Notes under the pieces: model-generated | What the model saw: only the letters and a program-made list of their open reading frames with translations | What the model was told of the DNA's origin: nothing | Database searches by the model: none | Shown here: positions 21,505 to 32,179 of the stretch, one piece after another | Layout of the letters: each line of letters starts with the position of its first letter | Numbering within the stretch: the first letter of the stretch is position 1 | Made by a program: the position numbers and the translations under genes | Source of the DNA: Corynebacterium suicordis DSM 45110 | GTDB taxonomy: Bacteria > Actinomycetota > Actinomycetes > Mycobacteriales > Mycobacteriaceae | Assembly: GCF_015351405.1 (NCBI RefSeq) | Contig: NZ_JADKMY010000002.1 | Span: 1 to 64,000 of the forward strand | Direction: 5' to 3' | Length of the DNA: 64,000 bases

Positions 21505-24357
21505 CTATTTGCTCAACATCGGCTTGAGGTACTCGCCGGTGTAGGAGCCCTTCACCTTGGCCACCTCTTCCGGGGTGCCCTCGGCAACCACGAGGCCACC
21601 GCCGGATCCGCCCTCGGGACCCATGTCGATGATCCAGTCTGCAGCCTTGATCACGTCCAAGTTGTGCTCGATGATCACCACCGAGTTGCCCTTGTCCACC
21701 AGGGACTGGATCACCATCATCAACTTGCGGATGTCCTCGAAGTGCAGGCCAGTGGTGGGCTCATCCAGGATGTAGATGGTCCGGCCATTCGAACGCTTCT
21801 GCAGCTCTGCCGCCAGTTTCACGCGCTGTGCCTCACCACCGGAAAGCGTGGTGGCAGCCTGTCCCAGGCGCACGTATCCCAGACCCACGTCCACGAGGGT
21901 GTCCAGGTAGCGGGAGATGGACGTGACTGGGCGGAAGAATTCCGCGGCATCCACGATGGGCATCTCCAGAACCTGGGAGATGTTCTTGTCCTTGTACAGA
22001 ACTTCTAGCGTCTCGCGGTTGTAGCGCGCTCCATCACACACCTCACACGGCACGTACACATCCGGCAGGAAGTTCATTTCGATCTTCAGGGTGCCGTCAC
22101 CATGACACGCTTCGCAGCGGCCGCCCTTGACGTTGAAGGAGAATCGGCCAGCGGTGTAACCGCGCACCTTGGCTTCGGTGGTTTCGGCGAAGAGCTTGCG
22201 CACCTTATCGAACACGCCCGTGTATGTCGCGGGGTTGGAACGAGGCGTGCGGCCAATTGGGGACTGATCCACCTGCACCAATTTGTCCAGGTGCTCCAGG
22301 CCGGTGACCTTCTTGTGGCGTCCCGGTACCAAGCGCGCCCGGTTGAGGTTATTGGCCAGGCTCTGCGCCAAAATGCCGTTGATCAGCGAGGATTTACCCG
22401 AACCGGATACGCCGGTGACACAGGTCAGCACGCCCAGTGGGATCTCCACGTCCACGTTGCGCAGGTTGTTCTGCTGCGCGCCGAATATGGTGAGCTTGCG
22501 ATCCGCATCGATTTCCCGACGCTTCTCCGGCACCGCCAGAACGCGAGCTCCGGAGAGGTATTGACCGGTGATGGAACGCTCCACCTTGGTGATGCCCTCG
22601 GGCTTACCTTGATAGACCACCTCGCCGCCGAACTCGCCGGCGCGAGGGCCGATATCCACCAGCCAGTCTGCGGTGCGGATGGTGTCTTCATCATGCTCCA
22701 CCACGATCAGGGTGTTACCCAGGTCGCGCAGGTGCTCCAGCGTGGAGATCAAGCGAGTGTTATCGCGCTGGTGCAAGCCGATGGAAGGCTCATCCAGTAC
22801 GTACAGCACGCCCGCCAATCCAGAGCCGATCTGCGTGGCCAAGCGGATTCGCTGTGCCTCACCGCCGGAGAGGGTGCCCGCGGATCGAGACATGGAGAGG
22901 TAATTCAGGCCCACGTCCAGGAGGAACTTCAGCCGAGCCTGAATCTCGCGCAGCACCGCACCAGCGATCATCTCATCACGCTTGGAAAGGGAGAGGTTGT
23001 CGAGGAACGTGCTGGCGTCGGCAATAGAAAGGTTGGCCACTTCGGCGATGGACAATTGACGCTCACCGGAAGCGATGGTCACGGCCAACACCTCCGGCTT
23101 CAGGCGGGTGCCGTCGCAGGTGGGGCAAGCAACTTCGCGCATGTAGCTGCGGTAACGCTCTTTAGACCAATCGGAATCGGTCTGATCCATCTTGCGCTTC
23201 AGGAAGGGCATCACGCCCTCGTAAGGTGCGGAGTAGTTGCGCTGGCGGCCATAACGGCTGCGGAAGCTCACGGCGATCTCCGCGGAGTGTCCCTGCAGCA
23301 CTGCCTTCTGGTGCTTCTTGCTGAGCTTCTTCCACGGGGTCTTCGGGTCGATCTCCAGCTTCTCCGCAAGCGCGGTGAGCAGCTTGACGAAGTACTTGCT
23401 GTTGGGGCTGGAATCCCACGGGGCGATGGCGTGGATCAGTGGCGCATCTTCATCGGGAATGACCAGCTTCTCGTCCACTTCCAGGCGAGTGCCCAGGCCA
23501 TCACACACGGGGCAGGCACCAAAGGGAGAGTTGAAGGAGAAGGTGCGTGGTTCCAGCTCATCCAGCGCCAACTCGTGGCCGTTGGGGCAGGCCATTTTCT
23601 CGGAGAAACGACGGATGCGGTTGGGATCGGAATCATCCAACCCCACCATGTCCAGCACCACGATTCCCTCAGCCAGGCGCAGCGCGGTCTCCACGGAATC
23701 CGTGAGACGCTGCTTCTGGGTGGGCTTGACCTGCAGGCGATCCACCACCACGTCGATATTGTGCTTGACCTGCTTCTCCAGCTTCGGTGGGTCGGAGAGT
23801 TGATGCACTTCCCCATCCACCTGCACGCGGGAGAAACCCTGGGCGGCGAGGTCTTCAAAGAGATCCACAAACTCGCCCTTACGGGTGCGCACCACGGGTG
23901 CCAGGACCTGGAACTTCAGGCCCTCTTCCATGGAGAGCACCTGGTCCACGATCTCCTGCGGGGTCTGGCGCTGGATGATCTCGCCACACTCGGGGCAGTG
24001 CGGCACGCCGGTGCGGGCGTAGAGAAGACGCAGGTAATCGAAGATTTCCGTCACCGTACCCACGGTGGAACGCGGGTTGCGGTTGGTGGACTTCTGGTCG
24101 ATAGACACCGCCGGGCTCAAGCCCTCGATGAGGTCCACGTCCGGCTTGTCCAACCGGCCGAGGAACATGCGCGCATAAGAACTCAGAGATTCCACGTAGC
24201 GACGTTGGCCTTCAGCGAAGATGGTATCGAAAGCCAGCGAGGATTTACCGGATCCGGACAGCCCCGTGAACACGATCATCTTCTCGCGGGGCAAGTCGAT
24301 GTCCACGCCCTTGAGGTTGTGCTCGCGCGCACCTTGGACAACCAACCTATCGGCCAC
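21505..24357 (-). CDS. uvrA: UvrABC system protein A
   Basis: This 950-residue DNA-damage sensor of nucleotide excision repair has two ABC ATPase modules. The first Walker A is [14 protein letters not shown] near residue 35 and the second is [14 protein letters not shown] near 640. Two [24 protein letters not shown] signatures and a zinc module ([11 protein letters not shown] to [10 protein letters not shown]) are present. GTG 24357 is chosen because GAGGAG lies 6 bases upstream and it gives the conserved [16 protein letters not shown] start. It is divergent from the MBL hydrolase gene as in mycobacteria. No clear LexA box is seen upstream. Confidence 0.97.
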   Translation of the reverse strand: MADRLVVQGAREHNLKGVDIDLPREKMIVFTGLSGSGKSSLAFDTIFAEGQRRYVESLSSYARMFLGRLDKPDVDLIEGLSPAVSIDQKSTNRNPRSTVGTVTEIFDYLRLLYARTGVPHCPECGEIIQRQTPQEIVDQVLSMEEGLKFQVLAPVVRTRKGEFVDLFEDLAAQGFSRVQVDGEVHQLSDPPKLEKQVKHNIDVVVDRLQVKPTQKQRLTDSVETALRLAEGIVVLDMVGLDDSDPNRIRRFSEKMACPNGHELALDELEPRTFSFNSPFGACPVCDGLGTRLEVDEKLVIPDEDAPLIHAIAPWDSSPNSKYFVKLLTALAEKLEIDPKTPWKKLSKKHQKAVLQGHSAEIAVSFRSRYGRQRNYSAPYEGVMPFLKRKMDQTDSDWSKERYRSYMREVACPTCDGTRLKPEVLAVTIASGERQLSIAEVANLSIADASTFLDNLSLSKRDEMIAGAVLREIQARLKFLLDVGLNYLSMSRSAGTLSGGEAQRIRLATQIGSGLAGVLYVLDEPSIGLHQRDNTRLISTLEHLRDLGNTLIVVEHDEDTIRTADWLVDIGPRAGEFGGEVVYQGKPEGITKVERSITGQYLSGARVLAVPEKRREIDADRKLTIFGAQQNNLRNVDVEIPLGVLTCVTGVSGSGKSSLINGILAQSLANNLNRARLVPGRHKKVTGLEHLDKLVQVDQSPIGRTPRSNPATYTGVFDKVRKLFAETTEAKVRGYTAGRFSFNVKGGRCEACHGDGTLKIEMNFLPDVYVPCEVCDGARYNRETLEVLYKDKNISQVLEMPIVDAAEFFRPVTSISRYLDTLVDVGLGYVRLGQAATTLSGGEAQRVKLAAELQKRSNGRTIYILDEPTTGLHFEDIRKLMMVIQSLVDKGNSVVIIEHNLDVIKAADWIIDMGPEGGSGGGLVVAEGTPEEVAKVKGSYTGEYLKPMLSK

Positions 24358-24488
24358 TGAAAACTCCTCTATCTTGCCGTGGACGCCACCCGGCTCGTCT
24401 GAGCAGGGCAGCAAGCATACAAATGTCCAAGTTTACGCCACTTTGCACACTTTCTCCCATCCTCGCGGCAGCTACTACGGTGCGGGAC

Positions 24489-25196
24489 ATGACTTCCTCA
24501 CTCACATTTGTCCCGGAAATCGACCACCTAGAAAACCCACGAGCCACGCAAGCCGTGAAGTTGCTAGCCGACGCCACCCTGATCCACACCACGGTGGCTC
24601 CCATGGACAACAATTGCTGGTTCGTGGTGAGCCCCAGTGGCGACGCCCTGCTCATCGATGCAGCCGGTGATGCCGAGCATCTCCTAGACATCGCCAGCGA
24701 AGCGAACATTCGCATCACCGACGTGCTGACCACTCACCAACACGATGACCACGTTCAGGCACTCGAAGCCGTGCTAAAGGCGACCTCAGCCCGACACCAC
24801 GCGGGTCGCACAGATGCTCCCGGCCTGCCAGTTGCAGCCGATGAGACTTATGGCACCGACGATGGCCAATCCGAGTTGCTGCGCCTGGCCGGAGACTTCC
24901 AGGTCATGGATCTGCACGTGGTGGAACTGCGCGGACACACCCCAGGCGGCATCGCTGTACTGGCAAACAACGAGACTTACTTCCAGCCACCCCGCGCATT
25001 CGTGGGCGATTCCCTGTTCCCGGGTGGGGTGGGCAAGACCGAGAACCCAGAGGATTTCCAGCAGCCGATCGATGATGTTGAACAGCGCATCCTCAACCAG
25101 CCGGAAGAAACGATCGTGCACCCTGGCCACGGAGATTCCACCACTGTGGGCGAAGAGCTTCCGCAGGTGGATGAGTGGCGTCAGCGCGGCTGGTAA
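24489..25196 (+). CDS. MBL-fold metallo-hydrolase (glyoxalase II-like)
   Basis: This 235-residue protein has the metallo-beta-lactamase zinc motif THQHDDHVQAL, then HTPGGIAVL, GDSLFPGG and the C-terminal VHPGHGDSTTVGEE. This is the arrangement of glyoxalase II and related thioester hydrolases. It probably hydrolyses a thioester in the cytosol. Position next to uvrA matches the mycobacterial gene Rv1637c. ATG 24489 gives the conserved N-terminus; the upstream ATG at 24423 has no ribosome-binding site. Confidence 0.88.
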   Translation: MTSSLTFVPEIDHLENPRATQAVKLLADATLIHTTVAPMDNNCWFVVSPSGDALLIDAAGDAEHLLDIASEANIRITDVLTTHQHDDHVQALEAVLKATSARHHAGRTDAPGLPVAADETYGTDDGQSELLRLAGDFQVMDLHVVELRGHTPGGIAVLANNETYFQPPRAFVGDSLFPGGVGKTENPEDFQQPIDDVEQRILNQPEETIVHPGHGDSTTVGEELPQVDEWRQRGW

Positions 25197-25299
25197 ATCG
25201 AGTCGGAAATACGCCTGCGCCTGCACGGCAAAATTATGTAGGCTTATTTTCTAGCTGGATTATTTCCAAAACATATTTACTCATAAGGAGTGGTGACCA

Positions 25300-26118
25300 A
25301 TGATCCGCAAGATTGCCCGCCCACTGTTGGCGTCCGCATTCGTTCTCGATGGTGTCCAGATGCTGAAGAACACCGGTGAGCACACCGAAGAGGCAAAGCT
25401 CATCGTGGGCAACGCACGCCGTGTTCTGCCTCCCAACGTTGCTGCAGTTATCCCCAAGGATGACACCACCAGCGTTCGTCTCGTCGCCGGCAGCAAGATC
25501 GCCGGAGCTGCCCTGCTCGGAACCGGTAAGGCTCCCCGCTTGGGTGCTGGCCTGCTGACCCTGCTGCAGCTTCCAACCTCTCTGTCCCGCAACGCTTTCT
25601 GGTCCGAGAAGGACCAGGCTGCCAAGAAGAACAAGCAGCGCGGGCTGGTCACTGACCTCGCTCTGGTTGGCGGGCTGGCCATCACCACTGCGGACACCGC
25701 AGGCAAGCCAGGTCTGACTTGGCGCGTGCAGAAGGCTCTGCCAGGCAAGTCCGAGCAGGAGAAGATGCTGGCCAACGCTCAGGATCAGGCTCAGGGTCTG
25801 CTGACCAAGGCCAAGGAAAACGCCGTTTCCGGCAAGGAAGCTGTGGCTTCTTACGTGGACGATCACTCTGATGAGTGGAAGGACACCGCTGCGGATCTTC
25901 GCGACAAGGCAGTGGAGATCGGTGGCCAGGCCAAGGAGTTCGCCTCCGAGCAGGCCGACGTGCTCACCTCCCAGGCTGCTGATCTGAGCGATCGCGCTCA
26001 GAAGGAAACCAAGGGCTTCCGCAAGCAGGCCAAGAAGGATCTCAAGAAGGGCCGCAAGCAGGCTCAGAAGGATCTGAAGAAGGCTCAGAAGCAGGCCAAG
26101 AAGAAGTACGGCCGCTAA
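25300..26118 (+). CDS. DoxX-family membrane protein with Lys-rich coiled-coil tail
   Basis: A 272-residue protein. Residues 1 to about 150 form a DoxX-like region with hydrophobic segments (ARPLLASAFVLDGVQML, VAGSKIAGAALL, LGAGLLTLLQLPTSL, LALVGGLAITT). From about 155 on the sequence becomes a long amphipathic helix (AQDQAQGLLTKAKENAVSG, DTAADLRDKAVEIGGQAKEF) ending in about 40 residues that are almost half lysine (KKDLKKGRKQAQKDLKKAQ). The tail resembles LEA-type and heparin-binding adhesin tails in composition only. AAGGAG precedes the ATG by 9-10 bases. Function unknown. Confidence 0.78.
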   Translation: MIRKIARPLLASAFVLDGVQMLKNTGEHTEEAKLIVGNARRVLPPNVAAVIPKDDTTSVRLVAGSKIAGAALLGTGKAPRLGAGLLTLLQLPTSLSRNAFWSEKDQAAKKNKQRGLVTDLALVGGLAITTADTAGKPGLTWRVQKALPGKSEQEKMLANAQDQAQGLLTKAKENAVSGKEAVASYVDDHSDEWKDTAADLRDKAVEIGGQAKEFASEQADVLTSQAADLSDRAQKETKGFRKQAKKDLKKGRKQAQKDLKKAQKQAKKKYGR

Positions 26119-26149
26119 GCCCCTCACTTCTCCGCTGCTTTCTCACCAA

Positions 26150-26213
26150 CCACCCTGTCACTAGGGTGGTGATGTGAGTTACCCGCCGGATCCGAGCTCT
26201 CGCTCGGGTCCGG
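26150..26213 (+). terminator. Two tandem hairpins after the DoxX-like gene
   Basis: CCACCCT (26150-26156) pairs with AGGGTGG (26163-26169), and CCGGATCCGAGC (26186-26197) pairs with GCTCGGGTCCGG (26202-26213), one wobble. The second is followed by a moderately T-rich stretch. They sit between the DoxX-like gene and the HelD/HelR-like gene. Confidence 0.55.
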
Positions 26214-26260
26214 TTCCTTAGTTTCTACAGATTTCCTCACCATCGTTTATTGAAGGTTTG

Positions 26261-28642
26261 ATGACCCCCAACTCCCCTCACTCGTCTCCTCGGGCGCAAA
26301 TTTCCCAGGAGGAGACTTCTCGGGCGCAAATATCCCAAGCGCAGATCTCCCAGGATCAGATTGCCCAGGAGCAGGCACACTTGGATGAGCTGCTGCGGCG
26401 CATCGATGACGCACGGGCCACCCTGGAGAAGCGCCTGAAGAATGTGCGCAAAGAAGCGGATATCGATGACCCCCAGGGTCTGATGATGCGCGACCGTGAG
26501 GCGCAGGATATTGGCCGCAAGTTGGAAAGCTACACCGCAGCGGAAATCGGGTTGATGTTCGGACGGATCGACGTCGAGGATTCGGAACCAGAAAATCCCG
26601 TTGCGCGGGCAACGGGAACCATCCCGCTGGACCGTCGCTACATTGGCCGAATTGGTTTGCACGATGACGATTCCACGATGCGCACCCTGCTCATGGATTG
26701 GCGCGCTCCCATGGCCCGCCCCTTCTACCTGGCCACCACTTTGCACCCAGAGGGAGTGCACACGCGCCGGCACATCAAGACTCGTGGACGCGAGATCACC
26801 AGCGTGAGCGATGAGACACTCATCGCAGATACCTCGTCACCACATGAGACAGAGCACTCCAGCTCCACCGTGGCCACCGAAGCCGCGCTGTTGGATGCGG
26901 TGACTCGGGTGCGCTCCACACGCATGCGCGACATCGTGGAGACCATCGCTGCTGAACAGGACACCATCATCCGCTCCGAGCACCGTGGAGTGACCGTGGT
27001 GCAGGGCGCTCCGGGAACGGGCAAGACGGCCGTAGCCTTGCACCGCGCAGCGTATCTGCTCTACACGTGGCGGGAGCAGTTGGAGAAGTCCGGCGTGCTC
27101 ATCATCGGCCCGAATGACCGCTTTCTCTCCTACATTTCCCAGGTGCTGCCCTCCCTGGGCGAAACCGGCGTGGTGCTGGCCACCCCGGGCACACTGTTGC
27201 CTGGCATCCACGCCGTGCCGGAAACCTCGCTGCTGGCACGCGAAGTCAAGGGCTCCGCGGAGATGCTCACCATCCTGGCCGATGCGGTCAAGACGTGGCA
27301 GACCGTCCCAGAGCAGCCCCGGGATTTCACCATCGACTCCGTCACCATCACGTTGACCCCGCGGATGATCCGCGCCGCGCGCACCCGTGCCCGGCGATCT
27401 CGCCGCCCACACAATCAGGCACGCCCACTCTTTGTGGATCACGTGGTGGGATCTCTCACCGAGGCCCTGGTGGAGAAAATCGGAGCCGATCCCCTGGGTG
27501 GGGAGAATCTCCTCTCCGCCCGCGATCGCGCGCGTCTGCGTGAGGACTTGGCGGGCGAAACCGCGGTAATCGAGGCCGTGGAGGAATTCTGGCCCGAGCT
27601 AACCCCGCAGAAAGTGCTCACTCGTCTGTTCGCAAACCCTGAGGAGGCAGCTCCGGAATACGATGCAGAGACGTGGTCAGGTTTGCGTCGAGAAATGGGA
27701 GAGAACACCGAGCCCACCTGGACGGATGCCGATACGCCGCTGCTCGATGAGCTGGTGGACTTGCTGGGGATGATCGATGACGAGGAGGCCGAAGCCAAAG
27801 AGCGCGAGAAGTGGCTGGCCAGAATCACCGAGGCGCAGGAAGCGCTGGATATTCTCTCGGGTTCGGCCTCGCAGGATCTGGACGATGGCTTCGCGCCGGA
27901 AGTTCTCATGGCCTACGACGTGATCGATGCGGAAACCCTGGCCGAGCGTCAGCGCGTGCGTACCACCGGCACCACCGCGCAGCGAGCCGCGAAGGATCTG
28001 CGTTGGGCATACGGGCACGTGATCGTGGATGAGGCTCAAGAGCTCTCGGAGATGGCGTGGCGGATGCTGTTCCGCCGCTCGCCGAATCGCTGGATGACCG
28101 TGGTGGGCGACCCCGCGCAGACGGGCAACCCGGCGGGCGTGGAGTCTTGGGATGCGGCGCTCAGCCCATATGTCTCCGAGCGCTGGAACCTCCACGAGCT
28201 CACAGTGAACTACCGCACGCCACGGGACATCACCACGCTGGCCGATCTACTCCTGCAGAAAATTTCCCCAGATCAGACCCCAACCATCGCCCTGCGCGAG
28301 TATGGCACTGGCGTGCGCGTCTCCTCTGACCTCAGCGCCGCGGTGGCTCAAGCTGCGGAGTTAACCGGGCAAGGCTTGGTTGGAGTGATTTTTGCCGACG
28401 ACGCCCTGCCCACCAATATCGCGGACGATGAGCACATCATGCGCGCGAAAATTTCCGAGATCAAAGGGCTGGAGTTTGACGAGGTGGTGTTGGTAGATCC
28501 GCAACGTATCGTCGGCGCCTCCCCGCAGGGTTGGAACGATCTGTACGTGGCCATCACCCGCGCCACGCAGGGGCTCACGCTGGTCGTGAAAAATCCCGCA
28601 ATGGATCCGGAAGAGATCATTGCGGGGCTGGAAGACTTCTAA
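26261..28642 (+). CDS. HelD/HelR-type RNA polymerase-associated motor ATPase
   Basis: This 793-residue protein is a UvrD/Rep-like superfamily 1 ATPase. Walker A GAPGTGKTAVALHRAAYL lies near 248, Walker B VIVDEAQELS near 590, VVGDPAQTGNPAG follows and ITRATQGL is near the end. The N-terminal LDELLRRIDDARATLEKRL helix pair and the acidic segment near 505-520 fit proteins that enter the secondary and primary channels of RNA polymerase and recycle stalled enzyme; actinobacterial HelR also protects against rifampicin. The first 40 residues contain repeated AQISQ units. ATG 26261 has GAAGG upstream; TTG 26258 is the alternative. It is convergent with the USP gene, only 7 bases apart. Confidence 0.85.
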   Translation: MTPNSPHSSPRAQISQEETSRAQISQAQISQDQIAQEQAHLDELLRRIDDARATLEKRLKNVRKEADIDDPQGLMMRDREAQDIGRKLESYTAAEIGLMFGRIDVEDSEPENPVARATGTIPLDRRYIGRIGLHDDDSTMRTLLMDWRAPMARPFYLATTLHPEGVHTRRHIKTRGREITSVSDETLIADTSSPHETEHSSSTVATEAALLDAVTRVRSTRMRDIVETIAAEQDTIIRSEHRGVTVVQGAPGTGKTAVALHRAAYLLYTWREQLEKSGVLIIGPNDRFLSYISQVLPSLGETGVVLATPGTLLPGIHAVPETSLLAREVKGSAEMLTILADAVKTWQTVPEQPRDFTIDSVTITLTPRMIRAARTRARRSRRPHNQARPLFVDHVVGSLTEALVEKIGADPLGGENLLSARDRARLREDLAGETAVIEAVEEFWPELTPQKVLTRLFANPEEAAPEYDAETWSGLRREMGENTEPTWTDADTPLLDELVDLLGMIDDEEAEAKEREKWLARITEAQEALDILSGSASQDLDDGFAPEVLMAYDVIDAETLAERQRVRTTGTTAQRAAKDLRWAYGHVIVDEAQELSEMAWRMLFRRSPNRWMTVVGDPAQTGNPAGVESWDAALSPYVSERWNLHELTVNYRTPRDITTLADLLLQKISPDQTPTIALREYGTGVRVSSDLSAAVAQAAELTGQGLVGVIFADDALPTNIADDEHIMRAKISEIKGLEFDEVVLVDPQRIVGASPQGWNDLYVAITRATQGLTLVVKNPAMDPEEIIAGLEDF

Positions 28643-28649
28643 CCGGTGG

Positions 28650-29093
28650 TCAGTCGACGGTGTGGACGATCATCGTGTCGCAGTTGGATTGCCGGGCCAG
28701 ATCCGCGGGAACGCTACCCAGCAGGCGGCCGGTCAGGGAATTGATCCCGCGGTTACCCACCACCAGCAGATCGCCATCGACCTCGGTCACGATGCCCATC
28801 AGCGCCTCAACCGGGGAGCCTTGCTTCATCTTTGCGGAGACCTTCTGCACGCCCATCTCTTCGGCCACGGCAATGGCTGAGGCAAGGATTTCATCCGCGC
28901 TCGCATCTCCTATAACTGCCTTGGAATCCCCGCGTGGGGATGAAAAGGCATCGGCGTCTGTCGCATAATAAGCAGACGCAAGCACCAGTTCCGCCCCGAC
29001 TGCAGACGCGATACCTGCGGCCCTCCGCACTGCCAAAAGGGAGGAGTCCGATCCGTCTGTTCCCACCACAATGGTCTTGTACATGTTTGCCAT
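28650..29093 (-). CDS. Universal stress protein (UspA family)
   Basis: A 147-residue single-domain USP. IVVGTDGSDSSLLAVRRAA at the N-terminus and VVGNRGINSLTGRLLGSVP near the C-terminus give the ATP-binding G-2x-G-9x-G(S/T) pattern. Mycobacterial homologues at this locus (Rv1636) bind cyclic nucleotides; whether this one does is not visible. It starts 1 base after the uvrB stop, so both are likely one transcript. Confidence 0.92.
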   Translation of the reverse strand: MANMYKTIVVGTDGSDSSLLAVRRAAGIASAVGAELVLASAYYATDADAFSSPRGDSKAVIGDASADEILASAIAVAEEMGVQKVSAKMKQGSPVEALMGIVTEVDGDLLVVGNRGINSLTGRLLGSVPADLARQSNCDTMIVHTVD

Positions 29094-29094
29094 C

Positions 29095-31227
29095 CTACAT
29101 ACCGGCTTCCTTCATACCCTTGAGTTCTTTGTTCAGGTCTGCGATTTCATCACGCAGGCGCCCGGCGAGCTCAAACTTCAATTCGCGAGCTGCGTTCTTC
29201 ATCTGCAGGGTCATGCTGGCGATCAACTGCTCTAGCTCCGGACGAGCCATGGACTTGGCTTCTGCGCTGATACTCGAAGCGCTGGAATCTGAATTGAGAC
29301 CCAGCATCGCCTCGTCTCCCTTGAGCGTGCTCTCCGCGCCCGAGTTGGCTTCCAGATCTGCGACTTGATCGAGGATATCGGCGATCTTCTTGCGCAGAGG
29401 CTGCGGATCGATACCGTGTTCCTTGTTGTACGCGACCTGTTTTTCCCGACGCCGATCCGTCTCATCAATGGCGAAACGCATGGAATCTGTGATCCGGTCT
29501 GCGTACATGATCACCTCGCCGGAGACGTTACGCGCGGCGCGGCCGATGGTCTGAATCAGCGAACGGGTGGAGCGCAGGAAGCCCTCCTTATCCGCATCCA
29601 GGATGGCCACCAGGGACACCTCCGGGAGGTCCAAGCCCTCTCGGAGGAGGTTGATGCCCACGAGGACGTCGTATTCTCCCAAACGCAGCTGGCGCAGCAG
29701 TTCGACGCGCTTGAGCGTATCGATATCCGAGTGCATGTAGCGCACCTTCACACCGTGCTCGAGCAGGTAATCAGTCAAGTCTTCTGCCATGCGCTTAGTG
29801 AGCGTGGTGACCAGCACACGTTCCTTCTTCTCCGTGCGCTGGCGGATCTGTTCGATGAGGTCATCAATCTGCCCCTCGGTGGGGCGAACCTCCACCTGAG
29901 GATCCACCAGGCCGGTGGGTCGAATCACCTGCTCCACGTATTCGCCCCCGGCGGCAGCCACCTCGTAGTCACCCGGGGTAGCGGACATGTACACGCACTG
30001 ACCCTTGCGATCATCAAACTCTTCCCAGGTCAGCGGCCGGTTATCCAACGCAGAGGGCAGGCGGAATCCGTGTTCCACCAGGTTGCGTTTGCGGGAGGCA
30101 TCGCCTTCGAACATGCCGCCGATCTGCGGAACGGTCACGTGAGACTCATCGATGATGGTGAGGAAGTCCTCCGGGAAGTAATCGATGAGGGTGGCGGGAG
30201 CGCTGCCCGGCGCGCGGCCGTCGATGTGGCGCGAGTAGTTCTCGATGCCACTGGTGAAGCCAACTTGCTGGATCATCTCCAGGTCATACTCGGTGCGCAT
30301 GCGCAGGCGCTGGGCTTCGAGGAGCTTTCCCTTGTTCTCCAACTCCTGCAACCGTTGGGCGAGCTCATCCTTAATGGCGGCGATGGCCTTTTCCATACGA
30401 TCCGGCCCCGCCACGTAGTGCGTGGCTGGGAAGATGCGCAGTTCTTCCACTCTGCGGATGATGTCTCCGGTGAGTGGGTGAATGAAGTAAAGGGCATCGA
30501 TTTCATCCCCGAAGAATTCCACTCGCACGGCGAGCTCTTCATACGCAGGGATGATGTCTACGGTGTCCCCCTTGACGCGGAAATGGCCGCGGGTAAAGGC
30601 CATGTCATTGCGCGCGTATTGGATATCCACCAACAGGCGCAGGAACTGATCCCGTTCCACCTCTTCGCCGACCTTCAGCCACACCGAACGATCCAGGTAG
30701 GACTGCGGAGTACCCAAACCATAGATGCACGACACAGAACTCACCACCACAACATCGCGGCGAGACAGCAGTGCGGAGGTGGCAGAGTGGCGCAGGCGCT
30801 CCACATCCTCGTTGATGGAAGAATCCTTCTCGATGTACGTGTCCGACTGCGCGATATACGCCTCTGGTTGGTAGTAGTCGTAGTAAGACACGAAGTACTC
30901 CACCGCGTTATTTGGAAGCAGGCTGCTGAGCTCATTGGCCAGCTGCGCGGCAAGAGTCTTGTTGGGCGCCATCACCAAGGTGGGACGCTGGGTCTTTTCA
31001 ATGAGCCAGGCCGCAGTAGCGGACTTACCGGTACCCGTGGCACCGAGCAGCACAATATCGCGCTCCTTTTCCTCTAGGCGCTTCGCCAGTTCTGCGATTG
31101 CCTTGGGCTGGTCACCAGCTGGCTTGTAATCACTGATGACCTCAAATTTTCCATCCGCCCGTTCAATATCCCCCACCGGACGAAACTCGGAATAGGACAG
31201 TTCTGGGCGCTCCGCTGCAAATGCCAT
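29095..31227 (-). CDS. uvrB: UvrABC system protein B
   Basis: This 710-residue helicase-like protein of nucleotide excision repair receives damaged DNA from UvrA. Walker A is [13 protein letters not shown] near 60, the beta-hairpin region contains [11 protein letters not shown], the DEAD-like box is [17 protein letters not shown], and motif VI is QTIGRAARN. The C-terminal UVR motif ([19 protein letters not shown]) binds UvrC. The N-terminus ([21 protein letters not shown]) is slightly longer than in enteric proteins, as usual for actinobacteria. It follows coaE and precedes the USP gene. Confidence 0.97.
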   Translation of the reverse strand: MAFAAERPELSYSEFRPVGDIERADGKFEVISDYKPAGDQPKAIAELAKRLEEKERDIVLLGATGTGKSATAAWLIEKTQRPTLVMAPNKTLAAQLANELSSLLPNNAVEYFVSYYDYYQPEAYIAQSDTYIEKDSSINEDVERLRHSATSALLSRRDVVVVSSVSCIYGLGTPQSYLDRSVWLKVGEEVERDQFLRLLVDIQYARNDMAFTRGHFRVKGDTVDIIPAYEELAVRVEFFGDEIDALYFIHPLTGDIIRRVEELRIFPATHYVAGPDRMEKAIAAIKDELAQRLQELENKGKLLEAQRLRMRTEYDLEMIQQVGFTSGIENYSRHIDGRAPGSAPATLIDYFPEDFLTIIDESHVTVPQIGGMFEGDASRKRNLVEHGFRLPSALDNRPLTWEEFDDRKGQCVYMSATPGDYEVAAAGGEYVEQVIRPTGLVDPQVEVRPTEGQIDDLIEQIRQRTEKKERVLVTTLTKRMAEDLTDYLLEHGVKVRYMHSDIDTLKRVELLRQLRLGEYDVLVGINLLREGLDLPEVSLVAILDADKEGFLRSTRSLIQTIGRAARNVSGEVIMYADRITDSMRFAIDETDRRREKQVAYNKEHGIDPQPLRKKIADILDQVADLEANSGAESTLKGDEAMLGLNSDSSASSISAEAKSMARPELEQLIASMTLQMKNAARELKFELAGRLRDEIADLNKELKGMKEAGM

Positions 31228-31346
31228 GCATTCAGTCTAACCCGTGCCAAGACAGGCACATTTCTCCTGCCCGTGATGTGCTCAATGACGAACGCCAGTG
31301 GAATTGAAGCTTCTCCAGGAGCATCCTCGTAACACCAGCGGCAGGT

Positions 31347-31937
31347 CTACCGAGCGACGTTCTCCCAGAAGCGATCCACCTGCTCCAGCAAATCTTCAAC
31401 TGTGCCGCTGTTGTCCAGGACAGTATCGGCAGCATCCAAGCGGGATTGCCTATCGATCTGCGCGGCTATCCGCGCCCTGGCGTCGGCCTCAACAAGACCG
31501 CGGAACTCAACCAAACGTTGCACGCGAACCTCATCCGGGACATCGACCACCACCACATGATCCATGCTCTTGTACTCCCCATTTTCAATCAACAGGGGCA
31601 TGTCATAGACCAGCACGGACTCCCCCGCGGATTCCGCCTGGGCGAAGAGCTGCTGGGTGCGCTCGCGAATGCGCGGGTGAGTGATGGCATTCAGCTTGGT
31701 GGTGGCCTCGGTGGTGGCGAAGGCCTGCTTTGCTAGCTCGCCGCGGTTCAGAGTTCCATCCGGGAGCAGGACATCGGTGAATGCCTCGGACAACTCCTGC
31801 AGCGCGGGCTGCCCGGGTTCAACGATCTCGCGGGCGATCTGATCTGCATCCACCACGAATGCGCCATGCTCAGCCAGTCGCTTCGAGACCGTGGACTTGC
31901 CCGAACCGATTCCTCCAGTGACACCAATCTTTAACAT
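31347..31937 (-). CDS. coaE: Dephospho-CoA kinase
   Basis: A 196-residue P-loop kinase performing the last step of coenzyme A synthesis. The P-loop is GGIGSGKSTV (residues 8-17), the substrate helix contains DADQIAREIVEPGQPAL, and the lid has LVEFRGLVEADARARIAAQIDRQSRLDAAD. Length is typical for the single-domain enzyme; many actinobacterial CoaE proteins have a C-terminal GrpB-like extension, absent here. It lies 119 bases upstream of uvrB, keeping the coaE-uvrB order of other actinobacteria. Confidence 0.95.
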   Translation of the reverse strand: MLKIGVTGGIGSGKSTVSKRLAEHGAFVVDADQIAREIVEPGQPALQELSEAFTDVLLPDGTLNRGELAKQAFATTEATTKLNAITHPRIRERTQQLFAQAESAGESVLVYDMPLLIENGEYKSMDHVVVVDVPDEVRVQRLVEFRGLVEADARARIAAQIDRQSRLDAADTVLDNSGTVEDLLEQVDRFWENVAR

Positions 31938-32100
31938 GCCCCCACTATATGTTGCTTCCGTCGGATGACTGGGCGGGAATGCGATGCTGGGTTACTACCT
32001 CGTGGAGCACACACAACGCGGTGGTCTATCGAACCGACCTGAGCACTGTTTTCTAGGCTCCCCTTCGCGCCGAAGCAAGATCCTTCATTTGGCACAGCAA

Positions 32101-32144
32101 AAGGCTGTTGCCCCGGAACTCTCATTCCGGGGCAACAGCCTTTG
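32101..32144 (-). terminator. Strong intrinsic terminator after the thiolase gene
   Basis: A perfect 19-bp stem (32101-32119 with 32126-32144) with a 6-base loop lies 35 bases beyond the thiolase stop codon. The minus-strand product ends in a short T stretch. It also insulates coaE from read-through. Confidence 0.9.
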
Positions 32145-32179
32145 TCATTCATTCACCGTGAGCCACGGTGAGCGAATAT

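Noticed and set aside
22102..24360. 752-codon open frame antisense to uvrA, and similar long antisense frames over uvrB (29365-31077), rpsA (40193-41704), pitA (36341-37579) and thiolase (32168-33625)
   Set aside because: All lie exactly opposite well-supported conserved genes; the long frames reflect GC-rich codon usage.
24357..24489. LexA box upstream of uvrA
   Set aside because: No TCGAAC-N4-GTTCGA-like dyad is present in the divergent region.
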